DNA of 10,000 nucleotides. Source: Asticcacaulis sp. GTDB lineage: Bacteria; Pseudomonadota; Alphaproteobacteria; Caulobacterales; Caulobacteraceae. How positions within the stretch are numbered: the first letter of the stretch is position 1; the number at the start of each line of letters is the position of its first letter. The stretch spans positions 1-10,000 of the forward strand of contig NZ_JAIWNX010000092.1 in assembly GCF_020217185.1 (NCBI RefSeq). Direction: 5' to 3'. A program made the position numbers and the translations under genes. The notes below the pieces were generated by a model, which was not told the origin of the DNA, did no database searches, and saw nothing but the letters and a program-made list of their open reading frames with translations. Below are positions 8,875 to 10,000 of this stretch, in pieces.

Positions 8875-9659
8875 TGCTGCTCGCCATCGAACAGGGCAAT
8901 ACCAATACATTGTTCGCCGTGCACGATGGTGAAGGCTGGCGCGCCCAATGGCGCACGGCCACCGAATCGACGCGGACTGCCGACGAATACGCCGTCTGGC
9001 TCTATCAACTCCTTCAGATGAACGGTCTCGACTTCAATCAGATCGAAGACTGCATCATCTCCTCGGTCGTGCCGCAGTCCCTGTTCAACCTGCGCAAGCT
9101 GGCCCAGCGCTATTTCAACAAGACGCCTTACGTTATTGGTGACAATACGCACCTTGGCATCGAAGTCCGTATCGACAAGCCGTCAGAAGCCGGGGCGGAC
9201 CGTCTGGTCAATACGGTGGGTGCGTGGATCAAATACGGCGGTCCACTGATCGTCATCGATTCCGGCACCGCTACCACCTTCGATGTGGTCGCCGCCGACG
9301 GCGCGCTGGAAGGGACGGCGATTGCGCCGGGCATCAACCTGTCGGTTCAGGCCCTGCATTCGGCGGCGGCCAAGCTGCCGCGCATTGCGATCGAGCGCCC
9401 GGCGCACTATATCGGCAAGGACACGGTCAGCGCCATGCAATCGGGCATATTCTGGGGCTATATGGGCCTTATCGAATATCTGACCGACAAGATTCAGGCC
9501 GAATACGGTCAACCCATGACGGTCGTGGCGACCGGCGGCGTGGCGTCGCTGTTCGAAGGCGCGACCGACCGCATCCATCATTTCGATCCCGATCTTACGC
9601 TGCGGGGTCTGCTCGAAATCTATCAGCGTACCCTCTCTAATCAAAAGAAAAATGAGTAA
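8874..9659 (+). CDS. coaX: type III pantothenate kinase
   Basis: A 261-residue protein of the CoaX family (ASKHA fold), which phosphorylates pantothenate using ATP in the first step of coenzyme A synthesis, in the cytoplasm. Seen motifs: the N-terminal phosphate-binding segment AIEQGNTNT (4-12), GADRLVN (107-113) with the expected catalytic Asp109, [12 protein letters not shown] (128-139), [11 protein letters not shown] (147-157) and ATGGVA (219-224). The first motif normally reads D-x-G-N-T-N; here residue 6 is Glu (GAA codon). All other motifs are intact. The start overlaps the birA stop by one base (TGATG). The 3' end overlaps the RNase J gene by 8 nt. The older family name Baf (Bvg accessory factor) refers to the same fold. 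Confidence 0.95.
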   Translation: MLLAIEQGNTNTLFAVHDGEGWRAQWRTATESTRTADEYAVWLYQLLQMNGLDFNQIEDCIISSVVPQSLFNLRKLAQRYFNKTPYVIGDNTHLGIEVRIDKPSEAGADRLVNTVGAWIKYGGPLIVIDSGTATTFDVVAADGALEGTAIAPGINLSVQALHSAAAKLPRIAIERPAHYIGKDTVSAMQSGIFWGYMGLIEYLTDKIQAEYGQPMTVVATGGVASLFEGATDRIHHFDPDLTLRGLLEIYQRTLSNQKKNE

Positions 9660-10000
9660 AAACAAAGACGAACTGGTGTTTCTGCCGCTGGGCGGCTCAA
9701 ACGAAATTGGTATGAACCTCAATGCTTACGGCTTCGGGCCGGAGCATGACCGGAAATGGATTCTGGTCGATGTTGGTGTGACCTTTGGCGACCTGACCAC
9801 GCCCGGCATCGAAGTCATCGTGCCCGACCCCAAATTCCTCGAAGGCGAGGAGATTCTGGGTGTCATCCTGACCCACGCCCACGAAGACCATATCGGGGCG
9901 CTCGGCTGGCTGTGGGATCGCATCAAGGCGCCGCTCTATGCTACGCCCTTCACGGCCTTCCTCATCCGTGAAAAGCTGCGCGAGGCGGGGGTCGAAGACT
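9652..10000 (+). CDS. rnj: ribonuclease J, N-terminal part (3' end outside window)
   Basis: The frame from ATG at 9652 is open to the window edge (116 full codons). It begins with [16 protein letters not shown] (7-22) and carries the metallo-beta-lactamase signature [11 protein letters not shown] (74-84), with His75, His77, Asp79 and His80 as Zn ligands, plus [10 protein letters not shown] (38-47). This is the N-terminus of RNase J of the beta-CASP family, which combines endonuclease and 5'-3' exonuclease activity in RNA decay and rRNA maturation. The usual full length is about 550 residues, so the beta-CASP and C-terminal domains lie outside. The start is 8 nt inside coaX in another frame, with only a weak purine stretch (AAAAGAAAA) upstream, so coupling to coaX translation is likely. 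Confidence 0.9.
   Translation, partial: MSKNKDELVFLPLGGSNEIGMNLNAYGFGPEHDRKWILVDVGVTFGDLTTPGIEVIVPDPKFLEGEEILGVILTHAHEDHIGALGWLWDRIKAPLYATPFTAFLIREKLREAGVED

Overview
The window is a near-complete 3' half of a proton-pumping NADH:quinone oxidoreductase (respiratory complex I, nuo) operon, followed by a short cofactor and RNA-processing gene group. All genes are on the + strand. GC content is high, third codon positions are GC-rich, and the NuoG/NuoL/CoaX sequences are of alphaproteobacterial type. Together with the order nuoN-birA-coaX-rnj and an intergenic palindromic repeat of the kind seen in alphaproteobacteria, this points to an alphaproteobacterium, most likely Caulobacterales (a Caulobacter/Asticcacaulis-like organism). 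The taxonomic placement is inference from remembered family patterns, not from a search.

Layout: the C-terminal end of nuoG (1-342) is followed closely by nuoH (349-1434) and nuoI (1431-1922, ATGA overlap). A 199-bp non-coding gap (1923-2121) holds a series of strong inverted repeats. Then come nuoJ (2122-2730), nuoK (2727-3035, ATGA overlap), nuoL (3044-5116), nuoM (5133-6635) and nuoN (6647-8080), each separated by no more than 16 bp. A textbook intrinsic terminator (8111-8142) ends the nuo operon. The second group starts only 3 nt beyond the terminator T-tract: birA (8146-8874), coaX (8874-9659, 1-nt overlap) and an RNase J gene (9652 to the window edge, 8-nt overlap).

Functionally, NuoG and NuoI carry Fe-S clusters of the peripheral arm. 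NuoH forms the quinone-site/membrane junction. NuoJ, NuoK, NuoL, NuoM and NuoN make up the proton-translocating membrane arm; the key charged residues (Glu and Lys of the antiporter-like subunits, two Glu of NuoK) are all present, so the complex looks intact. birA (biotin-protein ligase) and coaX (type III pantothenate kinase, first step of CoA synthesis) are cofactor genes, and RNase J is an RNA-processing enzyme.

Nothing here amounts to an undescribed system. The points worth a second look are the palindromic repeat cluster inside the operon, a very histidine-rich loop in NuoL, a terminator abutting the birA start with no ribosome-binding site, and an Asp-to-Glu change in the first phosphate-binding motif of CoaX.
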